Source of the DNA: Paeniglutamicibacter antarcticus_C | GTDB lineage: Bacteria; Actinomycetota; Actinomycetes; Actinomycetales; Micrococcaceae | Assembly (NCBI RefSeq): GCF_039544305.1 | Contig: NZ_BAABLK010000035.1 | Span: 1 to 64,000, forward strand | DNA: 64,000 nt | Direction: 5' to 3' | Shown here: piece after piece, positions 16,536 to 24,577 of the stretch | Numbering within the stretch: position 1 is the stretch's first letter | Layout: each line of letters begins with the position of its first letter | Notes under the pieces: generated by a model | Database searches by the model: none | Told to the model about the DNA's origin: nothing | What the model saw: only the letters and a program-made list of their open reading frames with translations | Made by a program: the position numbers and the translations under genes

Positions 16536-17393
16536 TTAAGCGCAGGGCTCGGGCGTCGGGGGGTTCAACTCGGCGTTCGGGGTGTAGCCGGTGCCCTCGG
16601 TGTTGGCCTTGAGCGACTTCTCCCATTCACCGTCCTTGATCATCTTGGAGATGGCCGTGTTGATCTTTTCGCAGGTGTCGTTGCCCTTGGTCAGGCCGAC
16701 GCCGTACATCTCCTCGGTGAACGTGTTGCCAACGACCTTGAACTTGCCCTTGTTGGCTGGGGTGGCTGCCAGGCCGGCAAGAATGATGTCATCGGTGGTG
16801 ACAGCGTCGATCCCGCCGGTTTCCAGCAGGCCCAGGCAGTCTGCGTAGCCGCCCTGCTCAACCAGGCTGACGCCTGGGTAGGAATCGGAGACCTTCTTGG
16901 CCGAAGTGGAACCGGTGACAGAGCAGAGTTTCTTGCCCTTCAAGGTGTCCGGTCCGGTGATGGAGCTGTCGTCCTGGCGGACCAACAGGTCCTGGCCTGC
17001 AACGAAGTACGGTCCGGCGAAGGCAACGCGCTCCTTGCGGGAATCGGTGATCGAGTAGGTCGCAAGGATCATGTCGACCTGCTTGGTCTCCAACAGGGTT
17101 TCACGGTTTGCCGACGGGGCGGAAACCCATTCGATGTTCTCTTCCTTGAAGCCGAGCTCATTGGCAACGTACTTGGCGACATCGACGTCGAAGCCGGTGA
17201 ACTTGTCCCCGTCCTTGAAGCCAAGACCAGGCTGGTCGAACTTGATGCCGATCTTCACTTTGTCGCCACCGCCGCCGCCATCGCCGCCGCCGCCATCGCC
17301 GCCGGCGTCTCCACCGCCACCGCCACAGCCTGTCAGCGCCAAGGCAGCGGCTGCTGCCATGGCTGCTATTGATGCAATACGAGTCTTACGCAT
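16536..17393 (-). CDS. gluB: glutamate-binding lipoprotein GluB
   Basis: 285 aa. Extracellular substrate-binding protein of the Glu uptake system. The signal peptide ends in lipobox LTGC (20-23), so Cys23 is the lipidated residue. It is followed by a 20-residue Gly/Asp linker (24-44) and the SBP_bac_3 domain: VKIGIKFDQPGLGFKDG, FTGFDVDVAKYVA, ETKQVDMILATYSIT, and VSDSYPGVSLVEQ. C-terminal Cys pair (EPCA end and NDTCEK) may form a disulfide. The Gly linker is unusually long and pure. Substrate glutamate is inferred from GluABCD order and similarity. Confidence 0.93.
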   Translation of the reverse strand: MRKTRIASIAAMAAAAALALTGCGGGGGDAGGDGGGGDGGGGGDKVKIGIKFDQPGLGFKDGDKFTGFDVDVAKYVANELGFKEENIEWVSAPSANRETLLETKQVDMILATYSITDSRKERVAFAGPYFVAGQDLLVRQDDSSITGPDTLKGKKLCSVTGSTSAKKVSDSYPGVSLVEQGGYADCLGLLETGGIDAVTTDDIILAGLAATPANKGKFKVVGNTFTEEMYGVGLTKGNDTCEKINTAISKMIKDGEWEKSLKANTEGTGYTPNAELNPPTPEPCA

Positions 17394-17463
17394 TGTTTCT
17401 CCTTGTTGTGATCAAGGACGAGGGCGAGTTCCCCGTCCATCGAACTAAGAAAGTGCCTGGGTT

Positions 17464-18240
17464 TTAGTTGGTAATGAGTTTGCCGAGGAAGTCCTTGGCA
17501 CGGGCGCTCTTCGGGTTGGTGAAGAACTCCTCGGGCGTCGCTTCCTCGACGATCTGGCCATCAGCCATGAAAATCACCCGGTCCGCCGCCTTGCGGGCGA
17601 AGCCCATCTCGTGGGTGACCACGATCATGGTCATGCCCTCCTTGGCCAGGCCGATCATGGTGTCGAGGACTTCGTTGATCATTTCCGGGTCCAGGGCGGA
17701 GGTGGGCTCGTCAAAAAGCATGACCTTTGGCCGCATGGCCAGCGCACGGGCAATGGCCACACGCTGCTGCTGTCCGCCCGATAGCTGCGCCGGAAGCTTG
17801 TCCTTCTGGTTGGCAACGCCAACACGTTCCAGCAAGGTCATGGCGAGCTTCTCGGCTTCTGCCTTCTTCATCCCCTTGGCCTTGATCGGGCCGAGGGTGA
17901 CGTTTTCCAGGATGGTCTTGTGCGCAAAGAGGTTGAAAGACTGGAAAACCATGCCCACATCGGCACGGAGCTTCGCCAGTGCTTTGCCTTCTTCGGGCAA
18001 CACCTTCGAATCGATTTCGATGGTGCCGGTATCGATGGTTTCCAGGCGGTTGATGGTGCGGCACAAGGTCGATTTGCCTGAGCCGGATGGACCTAGGACG
18101 ACTACTACCTCACCCTTGTCGACTTCAAGATTGATGTCCTGAAGAACATGAAGAGGTCCATAGTGCTTGTTAACGGCAGATAGCTTGACAATGGGAGTCA
18201 GGCCCGCCTTAGCGCTACTCGAGTGGGAATCTGTGCTCAT
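17464..18240 (-). CDS. gluA: glutamate ABC transporter ATPase GluA
   Basis: 258 aa from ATG 18240; the frame stays open to 18300, but the MSTDSHSS start is closer to family length. Cytosolic ATPase of the glutamate transporter. Walker A is GPSGSGKSTL, the Q-loop VFQSFNLFAHK, signature LSGGQQQRVAIA, Walker B VMLFDEPTSALDPE and switch His VTHEMGFA. It is the first gene of gluABCD, with a 70-bp gap to gluB. The promoter should lie in 18241-18360, shared with the divergent LOG gene. Confidence 0.95.
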   Translation of the reverse strand: MSTDSHSSSAKAGLTPIVKLSAVNKHYGPLHVLQDINLEVDKGEVVVVLGPSGSGKSTLCRTINRLETIDTGTIEIDSKVLPEEGKALAKLRADVGMVFQSFNLFAHKTILENVTLGPIKAKGMKKAEAEKLAMTLLERVGVANQKDKLPAQLSGGQQQRVAIARALAMRPKVMLFDEPTSALDPEMINEVLDTMIGLAKEGMTMIVVTHEMGFARKAADRVIFMADGQIVEEATPEEFFTNPKSARAKDFLGKLITN

Positions 18241-18351
18241 GACATGAACCCTATCCGACGTGACCCTATTCACGTCTACTATTCGGAACGAGGATACCAA
18301 ATCGTAGTCAAATCAAAGCGCTGCGTTGCCAGTCGGGGCGGGTATTGGCGT

Positions 18352-18357
18352 TAGGGT
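18352..18357 (+). promoter_or_regulatory. -10 box of leaderless LOG-family gene
   Basis: TAGGGT, 7 nt before ATG 18365. A GAGGGC sits directly against the start codon, too close for a normal SD. Confidence 0.4.
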
Positions 18358-18364
18358 TGAGGGC

Positions 18365-19165
18365 ATGCAACGCCAGAATTCGCACGCTAAAGACTTTGAT
18401 CCGCTGCCGGACCCGGCTCGCCGGAAGGGCTCGGTCGTCCTGCGTCGTGCGCAGGCCGATGCCGAACAGTCGGACAGCTATTTGCTCGATAGGCAGAGCG
18501 GCAAACGGGGAAACCAGGACTTCACTCATACCGATCCTTGGCGTGTGCTGCGCATCCAAAGCGAATTCGTTGAGGGCTTCGGTGCCCTGGCCGGCCTGGG
18601 GCCTGCGATCAGCGTCTTCGGTTCCGCCCGCACCAAGCGGGGATCGGAGCGCTACCTCCAAGCCGAGAGGATCGGTGAACTCATTGCCTCTGCCGGTGTC
18701 GCAGTGATCACCGGTGGCGGCCCGGGTGCCATGGAAGCCGCGAACAAGGGCGCGGTTAACGGTGGCGGCGTTTCGGTTGGCCTGGGTATTGAGCTCCCGT
18801 TCGAAACCGGCCTCAACGAGTGGGTGGACCTGGGCGTCAACTTCCGCTACTTCTTCGCAAGAAAGACCATGTTCGTCAAGTACTCCCAGGGCTTCATTGT
18901 CTTGCCGGGCGGCTACGGAACACTGGACGAGCTTTTTGAGGCGCTGACTCTTGTCCAGACCGAAAAGGTCACGGGGTTCCCGATCGTGTTAGTCGGCACC
19001 GCTTACTGGACCCCGCTCTTGGATTGGCTGAAAAACACGGTTGTCGAAGAAGGTGCGATTTCGCCGCCCGATCTCGACTTGATCCGGCTCACCGACGACA
19101 TCGAGGAAGCGGTCGATATCATGGTCAACTCGGCACGGCCCAATGGGTTTGTTGCGGCGGACTAA
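18365..19165 (+). CDS. TIGR00730 (LOG) family Rossmann-fold protein
   Basis: 266 aa. A Rossmann-like protein with the two LOG-family signatures, GGGPGAMEAANKGA and PGGYGTLDELFEALT. Family members are nucleoside 5'-monophosphate phosphoribohydrolases (cytokinin-activating LOG in plants). In bacteria the usual substrate is unclear. The first ~60 residues form a charged extension before the Rossmann domain (from about GPAISVFGSARTK). Older lysine decarboxylase labels are wrong. Cytosolic; ATG 18365 chosen from the -10/leaderless pattern; a frame from 18326 is possible. Confidence 0.9.
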   Translation: MQRQNSHAKDFDPLPDPARRKGSVVLRRAQADAEQSDSYLLDRQSGKRGNQDFTHTDPWRVLRIQSEFVEGFGALAGLGPAISVFGSARTKRGSERYLQAERIGELIASAGVAVITGGGPGAMEAANKGAVNGGGVSVGLGIELPFETGLNEWVDLGVNFRYFFARKTMFVKYSQGFIVLPGGYGTLDELFEALTLVQTEKVTGFPIVLVGTAYWTPLLDWLKNTVVEEGAISPPDLDLIRLTDDIEEAVDIMVNSARPNGFVAAD

Positions 19166-19203
19166 GACTGGTTGTGCACGTGACGATTTTAGAGGAGTCA
19201 TAG

Positions 19204-19560
19204 ATGGTCTACATGTTGCTGGTGATTGCCATCGTCATTCTTGGTGCAGCCGTGTTCCTGGGAATAGGGACCACACGAACCCGGGCGAGCGGGACCGGGC
19301 GCCGGTTCGAAGCGGTTGCCGACCCGATCCAGGGGCTGGTGGAGCCCGTCGCCAGCTTGCCGCCGGTGCTTCTGCCCGAGCAGCCAACTTCAGCGGATGT
19401 CGACTCCGCTCGATTCTCCTTGGCGCTGCGTGGTTATCGCTGCGACCAAGTCGATGAAGTGCTTGATGCGATTTCCACCGAGATTTCTCGGTTACGTGAG
19501 GTCATCGCGGAACACGCAAATGACCCTGTGATTAGCAACACGAGCATTTCTTCGGAATAA
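19204..19560 (+). CDS. DivIVA-domain membrane protein
   Basis: 118 aa. One N-terminal TM helix (about 2-20), a Pro/Val-rich linker, and a short C-terminal DivIVA-type segment with SARFSLALRGYRCDQVDEVLDAI. This matches the DivI1A domain signature in small actinobacterial membrane proteins, which suggests polar or septal localisation. The SD AGAGGAG lies ahead of ATG 19204. It is 38 nt downstream of the LOG gene and probably in the same transcript. Function unproven. Confidence 0.88.
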   Translation: MVYMLLVIAIVILGAAVFLGIGTTRTRASGTGRRFEAVADPIQGLVEPVASLPPVLLPEQPTSADVDSARFSLALRGYRCDQVDEVLDAISTEISRLREVIAEHANDPVISNTSISSE

Positions 19561-19672
19561 TAGGATGTAGCAAGTTAAAAGCGAATCAAATACACCTGGA
19601 CTCGCCAATTAACTCACCACTGGGTGAAGGCCCAAAAGGGTCCTTTGCCTCAAATGAAAGGGAACAGCGCTC

Positions 19673-19840
19673 ATGGCTGCGATGAAACCACGTACCGGGG
19701 ATGGTCCGATGGAAGTCACAAAAGAAGGCCGTAGCCTGATCATGCGCGTACCGATTGACGGCGGTGGGCGTTTGGTTGTTGAACTCAATGTCGAGGAAGC
19801 CACCGCACTTCGTGAATGCCTTGTGGGAGCCACCGAGTAG
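19673..19840 (+). CDS. DUF3117 protein
   Basis: 55 aa. Sequence MAAMKPRTGDGPMEVTKEGR leads into MRVPIDGGGRLVVELN. This is the near-invariant actinobacterial DUF3117 pattern. Function unknown; the length is exactly that of the family. Start is ATG 19673 behind AAAGGGAACAGCGC; a second ATG at 19682 is less likely. It is followed by a strong GC-rich hairpin. Confidence 0.93.
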   Translation: MAAMKPRTGDGPMEVTKEGRSLIMRVPIDGGGRLVVELNVEEATALRECLVGATE

Positions 19841-19858
19841 TCAGCGGTGCTTGAACGC

Positions 19859-19901
19859 CTCGGGGCGGGGATCTGGCCAATGGCTGGGCCCCCGCCCCGA
19901 G
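19859..19901. terminator. hairpin between DUF3117 and O-methyltransferase genes
   Basis: 12-bp perfect GC-rich stem (19859-19870 with 19890-19901), 19-nt loop. It lies between convergent genes; no T-run, so strength is uncertain. Confidence 0.6.
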
Positions 19902-19964
19902 CCATGTTCGGGGGGATGCGTTGTTCCGGGGTTCCCGAAGCCGGTCGGTGCGCCGTTGCTTGCT

Positions 19965-20600
19965 CTAGGTTGTTCGTACCGCGAGCTGCAGGCCCAACCC
20001 GGTGGGGACCAACGTGGTGAGGAAACGTTCGTCATCACGCAGCTGCCGGGAGGCGTTGCGAGTGGCCACCGTGCTGGGTTGGCGCACGGCTGGCTTGGAC
20101 ACGCGATGCTGGTCGAAGGCGTCGTGCATGATGATCATTCCACCGACCTTCACCAAACGAATGGCTTGGGCGACGTACTCGAGCAGGTGGGACTTGTCGG
20201 CATCAATGAAGACCAGGTCGTAGGCATTGTCGGTGAGCCTGGGCAGCACTGTTTGGGCGCGGCCGGAGATGGCCCGGATCCTGGAAAGGTCGACACCGGC
20301 ATCGTGGAATCCCTCGCGGGCGGCTGCCAAGTGCTCGACATCGATGTCGATCGTGGTCAACGCGGCATGCTTTCCGGCTCCGCGCAGCAAGCTGGTACCC
20401 GAGACCCCGACGCCGGTTCCGATTTCCACGATGTTCCGTGCTCCGGAAAGGGCGGCCAGCACCGTGAGGAATCCGGCCGTGGCGGCTCCCACCGATTCCA
20501 CCCCCAGTTCGCGCCCGCGTTCGCGGGCCCGCTCCAAGACCTCGTCGTCTTGAGCCTGAGCCTGTGCGTATGTCCAGCTGCTGAAGATGTCCAGGTTCAT
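19965..20600 (-). CDS. SAM-dependent O-methyltransferase
   Basis: 211 aa. Methyltransf_3 (COMT-like) fold: SAM-binding motif I NIVEIGTGVGVSGTSLLRG, acidic loop TTIDIDVEHLAAAREG, then DLVFIDADKSHLLEYV and metal-site MHDAFDQHRV. These Mg-dependent enzymes methylate catechols, flavonoids or polyketides; the actual substrate is unknown. In many actinobacteria this gene lies next to sigE, as here (divergent, 207 bp apart). Cytosolic. Confidence 0.92.
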   Translation of the reverse strand: MNLDIFSSWTYAQAQAQDDEVLERARERGRELGVESVGAATAGFLTVLAALSGARNIVEIGTGVGVSGTSLLRGAGKHAALTTIDIDVEHLAAAREGFHDAGVDLSRIRAISGRAQTVLPRLTDNAYDLVFIDADKSHLLEYVAQAIRLVKVGGMIIMHDAFDQHRVSKPAVRQPSTVATRNASRQLRDDERFLTTLVPTGLGLQLAVRTT

Positions 20601-20807
20601 GGGAGTTCGGCGAATCCTTTGCGGTACGAAGTGGGTTGGTGGGCTCGGCTCGCTGCACCTTGTGTGCGTTGGAGTCGACGTCCGTGGTGGACAAACCCTG
20701 CTGGTTCATCCTATCCCCGCAGCGATGCCCGATAGGCAGAAACCGAACCAGGGGCGTTACAGACTACTTTCAGCTTCCGCTCAGGAGCATGGGCCAGACT
20801 TGGTCAC

Positions 20808-21437
20808 GTGAACGCATCTATTCAGTCCATGGCCAGCGACGTACGCTTCCTCGACGAGCCTGCCGAGCTTACGGTGCCAACCTGGGAGGAAATCGTCAGG
20901 GACCATTCACCCCGGGTCTACCGGCTGGCCTACCGGCTCACGGGCAACCGACAAGATGCCGAAGACCTGGCGCAGGAAACCTTTGTCCGGGTTTTCCGCT
21001 CGCTGCATACCTTCACCCCTGGCACCATTGGTGGTTGGTTGCACCGTATCACCACGAACTTGTTTCTTGACCAGGCGCGTCGCAAGTCACGTATCCGTTT
21101 TGACGGGCTTGCCGAGGACGCGGAAGCGAAGATCCCCGGGACGGCACCAGGCCCCGAGCGAAGCTTTGAATACAACAACCTTGATCTCGACGTTCAAGCG
21201 GCCTTGGACGCGCTCAGCCCCGAGTTCCGTGCCGCGGTGGTCTTGTGCGATCTCGAAGGACTCTCCTACGACGAGGTCTCGGAGGCCTTGAACGTGAAAC
21301 TCGGTACCGTTCGTTCCAGGATCCACCGCGGGCGAGGGATGCTGCGCGAGAAATTGGCGCACCGCAACCCGGCAGCCAGGCCCCCGGCAACGATATCGCT
21401 GCCCATTATCCGGCGGACGATCCCGGGAGTGCGCTAG
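20808..21437 (+). CDS. sigE: ECF RNA polymerase sigma factor SigE
   Basis: 209 aa from GTG 20808. Region 2 HSPRVYRLAYRLTGNRQDAEDLAQETFVRVFRS mediates core binding and -10 recognition (motif shown here as two halves: residues 30-48 and 49-63). Region 4 contains EFRAAVVLCDLEGLSYDEV with a helix-turn-helix LNVKLGTVRSRIHRGR for -35 recognition. It is the envelope/oxidative-stress ECF type that sits next to tatB and an anti-sigma factor in actinobacteria. The anti-sigma gene follows at 4 nt. CAGACT lies 7 nt before GTG, so the start may be leaderless. Confidence 0.93.
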   Translation: MNASIQSMASDVRFLDEPAELTVPTWEEIVRDHSPRVYRLAYRLTGNRQDAEDLAQETFVRVFRSLHTFTPGTIGGWLHRITTNLFLDQARRKSRIRFDGLAEDAEAKIPGTAPGPERSFEYNNLDLDVQAALDALSPEFRAAVVLCDLEGLSYDEVSEALNVKLGTVRSRIHRGRGMLREKLAHRNPAARPPATISLPIIRRTIPGVR

Positions 21438-21440
21438 GGA

Positions 21441-22349
21441 ATGCATCAGCAAGAACGTTGGCTAGGTGACTACGCGGACGGCCTGTTGCGCGGACGCCGA
21501 AGGAAGTCGCTTGAAAAACACCTGGGGTACTGCGATTCGTGCTCGGCCGCACTCGGGTCCGATCAAGGCATGGGAAGAGGCGCTGCTTTCAGCGGGCGCA
21601 ACTTCGAACCCTTGAACGCACAAACGTTGCTTGGCGCGCACTACTCCCTGCCGCAGGACCGGGGCGCGGGCACGCGCCGGGGGATCGGCGTCGTGCCCAT
21701 GATCGTATTTCTGCTGGTCTTCGCGTTGGTTGCTTCCATAGCGGCAATGTCATGGATCCTGGGTGCTCCTGCCGCAAATGCGGCACCGGAACATGATCCC
21801 GCAGAGTCTTGGGGATCCACTGCCCGAAGCCTGGATGCCGGAGCCCTGAGCGAACTGCGCCAAGCCGGCTGGACCTGCCCGGTTATCGAAGCGGCGGGAT
21901 TTACCTTGGCATCGGCATCCGGGCAGCTGAAGAAGGGCGAAGCCACGGTGACCATGGTCCTGAGCGACAGTGACACCGATAGTCACCGCACGGTTGAACT
22001 TGCCGAGACCCGTGCACTGCCCGGGGCCAAGGATGTGGGTCTCCGGAAGACCGCGTCCGCAGGTGCAACCACGGATCCGACCTCGGGGATGCTCACGGAG
22101 CTTGGGCACCGCCTCGGCGCCAAGGCGGCCGCCGCCGTCACGTATGCTGATGGTACGGCCACGTTGAACATGGAAGACGTAAAATACAAGGTCAGCACGA
22201 ACCTTTCCAAGGCCGATGTAGAGCAGATCCTGCAAAGGCTGGTCGTGGGGGAGCACACGCACATCGTGTCCTTTGACCAAGGCAGTGAGAACATCCCGCA
22301 GAGAATGCTCCGTGGTTTCTCCCGCCTCATGGTTTTGGACTTCAAGTAG
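21441..22349 (+). CDS. anti-sigma factor for SigE
   Basis: 302 aa. N-terminal zinc-binding anti-sigma (ZAS) signature LEKHLGYCDSC (H-x3-C-x2-C); one TM helix at about 84-104 (VPMIVFLLVFALVASIAAM); and an extracytoplasmic domain of about 190 aa that probably senses envelope signals. It is co-transcribed with sigE (4-nt gap), which is the standard cognate pair arrangement. The long sensory domain, ending FSRLMVLDF, resembles MucB/RseB-type modules only loosely. Cleavage-based release is inference. Confidence 0.9.
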   Translation: MHQQERWLGDYADGLLRGRRRKSLEKHLGYCDSCSAALGSDQGMGRGAAFSGRNFEPLNAQTLLGAHYSLPQDRGAGTRRGIGVVPMIVFLLVFALVASIAAMSWILGAPAANAAPEHDPAESWGSTARSLDAGALSELRQAGWTCPVIEAAGFTLASASGQLKKGEATVTMVLSDSDTDSHRTVELAETRALPGAKDVGLRKTASAGATTDPTSGMLTELGHRLGAKAAAAVTYADGTATLNMEDVKYKVSTNLSKADVEQILQRLVVGEHTHIVSFDQGSENIPQRMLRGFSRLMVLDFK

Positions 22350-22379
22350 GCAGTGGCCTCGTCTTCGCTCGAAAGCAGG

Positions 22380-22385
22380 TAGTCT
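22380..22385 (+). promoter_or_regulatory. -10 box of leaderless tatB
   Basis: TAGTCT, 6 nt before GTG 22392, with no separate SD. Confidence 0.5.
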
Positions 22386-22391
22386 TCAAGG

Positions 22392-22769
22392 GTGTTTTTG
22401 GGAATCAATGGCAGTGAACTGCTGGTGCTTGCGGTGCTGGCCGTCGTTATTTTGGGACCCGAGAAACTTCCTGAGTACGCGTCCCAGCTGGCGCGGCTGG
22501 TCAAGGAACTACGCAAGATGGCCACGGGAGCCAAGGAGCAGCTGCGCGAAGAGGTCGGCGACGACATCGCTGACATGGATTGGCGCAAGCTGGACCCGCG
22601 CCAATACGACCCCCGCCGAATCATCAAGGACGCGCTTCTCGATGAATTCGACGATGCCGCCAGTGCCGCGAAGCAGGAACCGGTAATATCCCACCGACCG
22701 GTGGAGATCACACGAAGCAAGCCATTGGCCCCGCACGAACCGGCGCCCTTTGATAGCGAAGCGACCTAG
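22392..22769 (+). CDS. tatB: Sec-independent translocase TatB
   Basis: 125 aa from GTG 22392. The N-terminal TM helix (ELLVLAVLAVVILGPEKLP) contains the conserved Pro-Glu and is followed by an amphipathic helix (SQLARLVKELRKMATGAKE) and a charged disordered tail. The short N-terminus with FGINGSE-like start is typical of TatB rather than TatA. It delivers folded Tat substrates to TatC. The sigE-antisigma-tatB-mrp neighbourhood is common in actinobacteria. Confidence 0.9.
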   Translation: MFLGINGSELLVLAVLAVVILGPEKLPEYASQLARLVKELRKMATGAKEQLREEVGDDIADMDWRKLDPRQYDPRRIIKDALLDEFDDAASAAKQEPVISHRPVEITRSKPLAPHEPAPFDSEAT

Positions 22770-22844
22770 CCCGGAGCGCGTATTCCCCTTTTGTGGGCCG
22801 GGGAACCCTGGATGCCCTGATTCTTTTTGTCGTGGCAGCCTGGG

Positions 22845-23954
22845 CTAGAGCGGGGTGACTCCCAGTTTCTTGCCGGAGAGCCCGCGGGGGCGGCGCGCCA
22901 GTCTCCTGGCCATGGCAATGATCTGTTCCGCTGCCGCGGACCCGGGATCCGAGAGCACCAACGGGACCCCCGCATCCCCTCCGGCGCGCAGCATCGGGTC
23001 CAATGCCACCTGGCCCAGCAACGGGACGTCGTTGCCCAGCACCAGGGACAACCGCCGGGCAAGATCCGCGCCGCCGCCGGAACCAAAGATGTCCATCGTG
23101 CTGCCATCGGGCAACACCAGGGCGCTCATGTTCTCGATGACGCCGACAACCTTTTGGCCTGTCTGCACGGCGATCGAACCGGCGCGCTCGGCGACCTGGG
23201 CGGCAGCCGCCTGCGGGGTGGTGACGATCACGAGCTCGGAGCCCGGCAAGAGCTGGGAGACGGAGATCGCGATGTCCCCGGTGCCCGGGGGCAAATCCAG
23301 CAGCAGTACATCGATGTCCCCGAAGTGCACGTCAGTGAGGAACTGCTCAAGGGCACGATGGAGCATGGGACCGCGCCAGATCACCGGTTTGTTGTCCGGC
23401 ACGAACATCCCGATGGAGATGACCTTCACCCCGTGGGCGACCGGCGGGAGGATCATCTCATCGACACGGGTTGGCTTGGCGCCGGGGATGCCCAGCAGCC
23501 CGGGGATGGAAAACCCGTGGACATCGGCGTCGATCAGGCCCACCCGCAGTCCGTCCGCTGCCATGGCGCAGGCCAGGTTGGCCGTCAGCGAGGACTTGCC
23601 GACCCCGCCCTTGCCGCTGGCGATGGCTATGACCCGTGTCAGCGAGGCGGGATCGGAGAAGGGGGTGGTGCGCGAAACCAGCGAGGAGCGCAGCTCCGCG
23701 CGCTGTTCGGGGCTCATCACGCCAAGTTCCAGGTCCACCTCGCGTACCCCGGGCACCGCTGCCAGTGCCGCTTTGACATCGTCTTCGATTCTCGAGCGCA
23801 TGGGGCAGCCGGCAATGGTCAGCAGGACCTTCACGCGTACCGTGCCATCGTCCAATGACGCCGATTCGACCATGCCCAGTTCGGTGATGGGCCGGCGGAT
23901 TTCGGGGTCCTGGACGGTGGCCAGTGCTTCTTGGAGCCGAGGCTCGATGTTCAT
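22845..23954 (-). CDS. Mrp/ApbC-family ATPase (Fe-S carrier)
   Basis: 369 aa. N-terminal DUF59/MIP18 domain (TVQDPEIRRPITELGMV), then a ParA/MinD-like ATPase with deviant Walker A ASGKGGVGKSSL and DADVHGFSIPGLLG. ApbC/Mrp proteins assemble and transfer Fe-S clusters. The C-terminal CxxC that binds the cluster in E. coli-type ApbC is not seen; ENMSALVLPDGS stands in its place. That is common in actinobacterial Mrp. It overlaps the DUF1003 gene by 4 nt (ATGA). Confidence 0.9.
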   Translation of the reverse strand: MNIEPRLQEALATVQDPEIRRPITELGMVESASLDDGTVRVKVLLTIAGCPMRSRIEDDVKAALAAVPGVREVDLELGVMSPEQRAELRSSLVSRTTPFSDPASLTRVIAIASGKGGVGKSSLTANLACAMAADGLRVGLIDADVHGFSIPGLLGIPGAKPTRVDEMILPPVAHGVKVISIGMFVPDNKPVIWRGPMLHRALEQFLTDVHFGDIDVLLLDLPPGTGDIAISVSQLLPGSELVIVTTPQAAAAQVAERAGSIAVQTGQKVVGVIENMSALVLPDGSTMDIFGSGGGADLARRLSLVLGNDVPLLGQVALDPMLRAGGDAGVPLVLSDPGSAAAEQIIAMARRLARRPRGLSGKKLGVTPL

Positions 23955-24577
23955 GGGTTGTCGTTCCTTGCTCTGCGCGGCTGATTGCCCGGGCCCCGGG
24001 GGACTTGGGGGATCAGTCCGGTGTTGGTGGCGCTGCGTTCGCGGCGCCGCGGGTTCCTGGCCCGCAGATTCAGTTCCTCGCCGTCGGCGGTTTCCAGCAG
24101 GTCCTCGAGCGCCGAGCGTAATTCGCTGCGTACGTAGTCGCGGGTTGCCACATCGCGCAGGGCGATGCGCAGGGCGGCGAGTTCGCGGGTGAGGTATTCG
24201 GTGTCCGAGAGGCTGCGCTCGGCACGGCCGCGGTCCTCGGAGAGCGAAACCCTGTCCCTGTCATCCTGCCGGTTTTGGGCCAGCAATAGCAACGGGGCGG
24301 CGTAGGAGGCCTGCAAGGAGAGCATCAGGGTCAGTGCGGTGAACCCCAGCGCCGCGGAGTCAAAGCGCCAATCCAGCGGGGCCCAGGTGTTCCAGATCAG
24401 CCAGAACACGCAGAAGATGCTCATGTACAGCAGGAACTGCGGGGTGCCCATGAATCGTGCGAACTTCTCGGTGCTGGAGCCGAACATGTCGGGGTTAGGC
24501 GAACGGCGCGGGAAGAACCGGGCGCGGGCCGACATGGGGGTGTCCAGGCCTGTCGTCGATTGGCGTTTTTCAGCCAT
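23951..24577 (-). CDS. DUF1003 membrane protein
   Basis: 208 aa. After a charged N-terminus (residues ~1-40), RFMGTPQFLLYMSIFCVFWLIWN and FDSAALGFTALTLMLSLQASYAAPLLLLAQ (each cited in two pieces) form two TM helices, followed by SLSEDRGRAERSL, then a charged C-terminal coil. This is the DUF1003 pattern. It overlaps both neighbours (mgtE-N gene by 8 nt, mrp by 4 nt), so it sits inside a three-gene minus-strand operon. Function unknown; Mg or membrane homeostasis is only suggested by its neighbours. Confidence 0.85.
   Translation of the reverse strand: MAEKRQSTTGLDTPMSARARFFPRRSPNPDMFGSSTEKFARFMGTPQFLLYMSIFCVFWLIWNTWAPLDWRFDSAALGFTALTLMLSLQASYAAPLLLLAQNRQDDRDRVSLSEDRGRAERSLSDTEYLTRELAALRIALRDVATRDYVRSELRSALEDLLETADGEELNLRARNPRRRERSATNTGLIPQVPRGPGNQPRRARNDNP

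Noticed and set aside
22767..22852. long CTAGCCC...GGGCTAG pairing as terminator between tatB and mrp
   Set aside because: Only 7 bp pair well and the loop is about 70 nt; could be chance between two stop regions.
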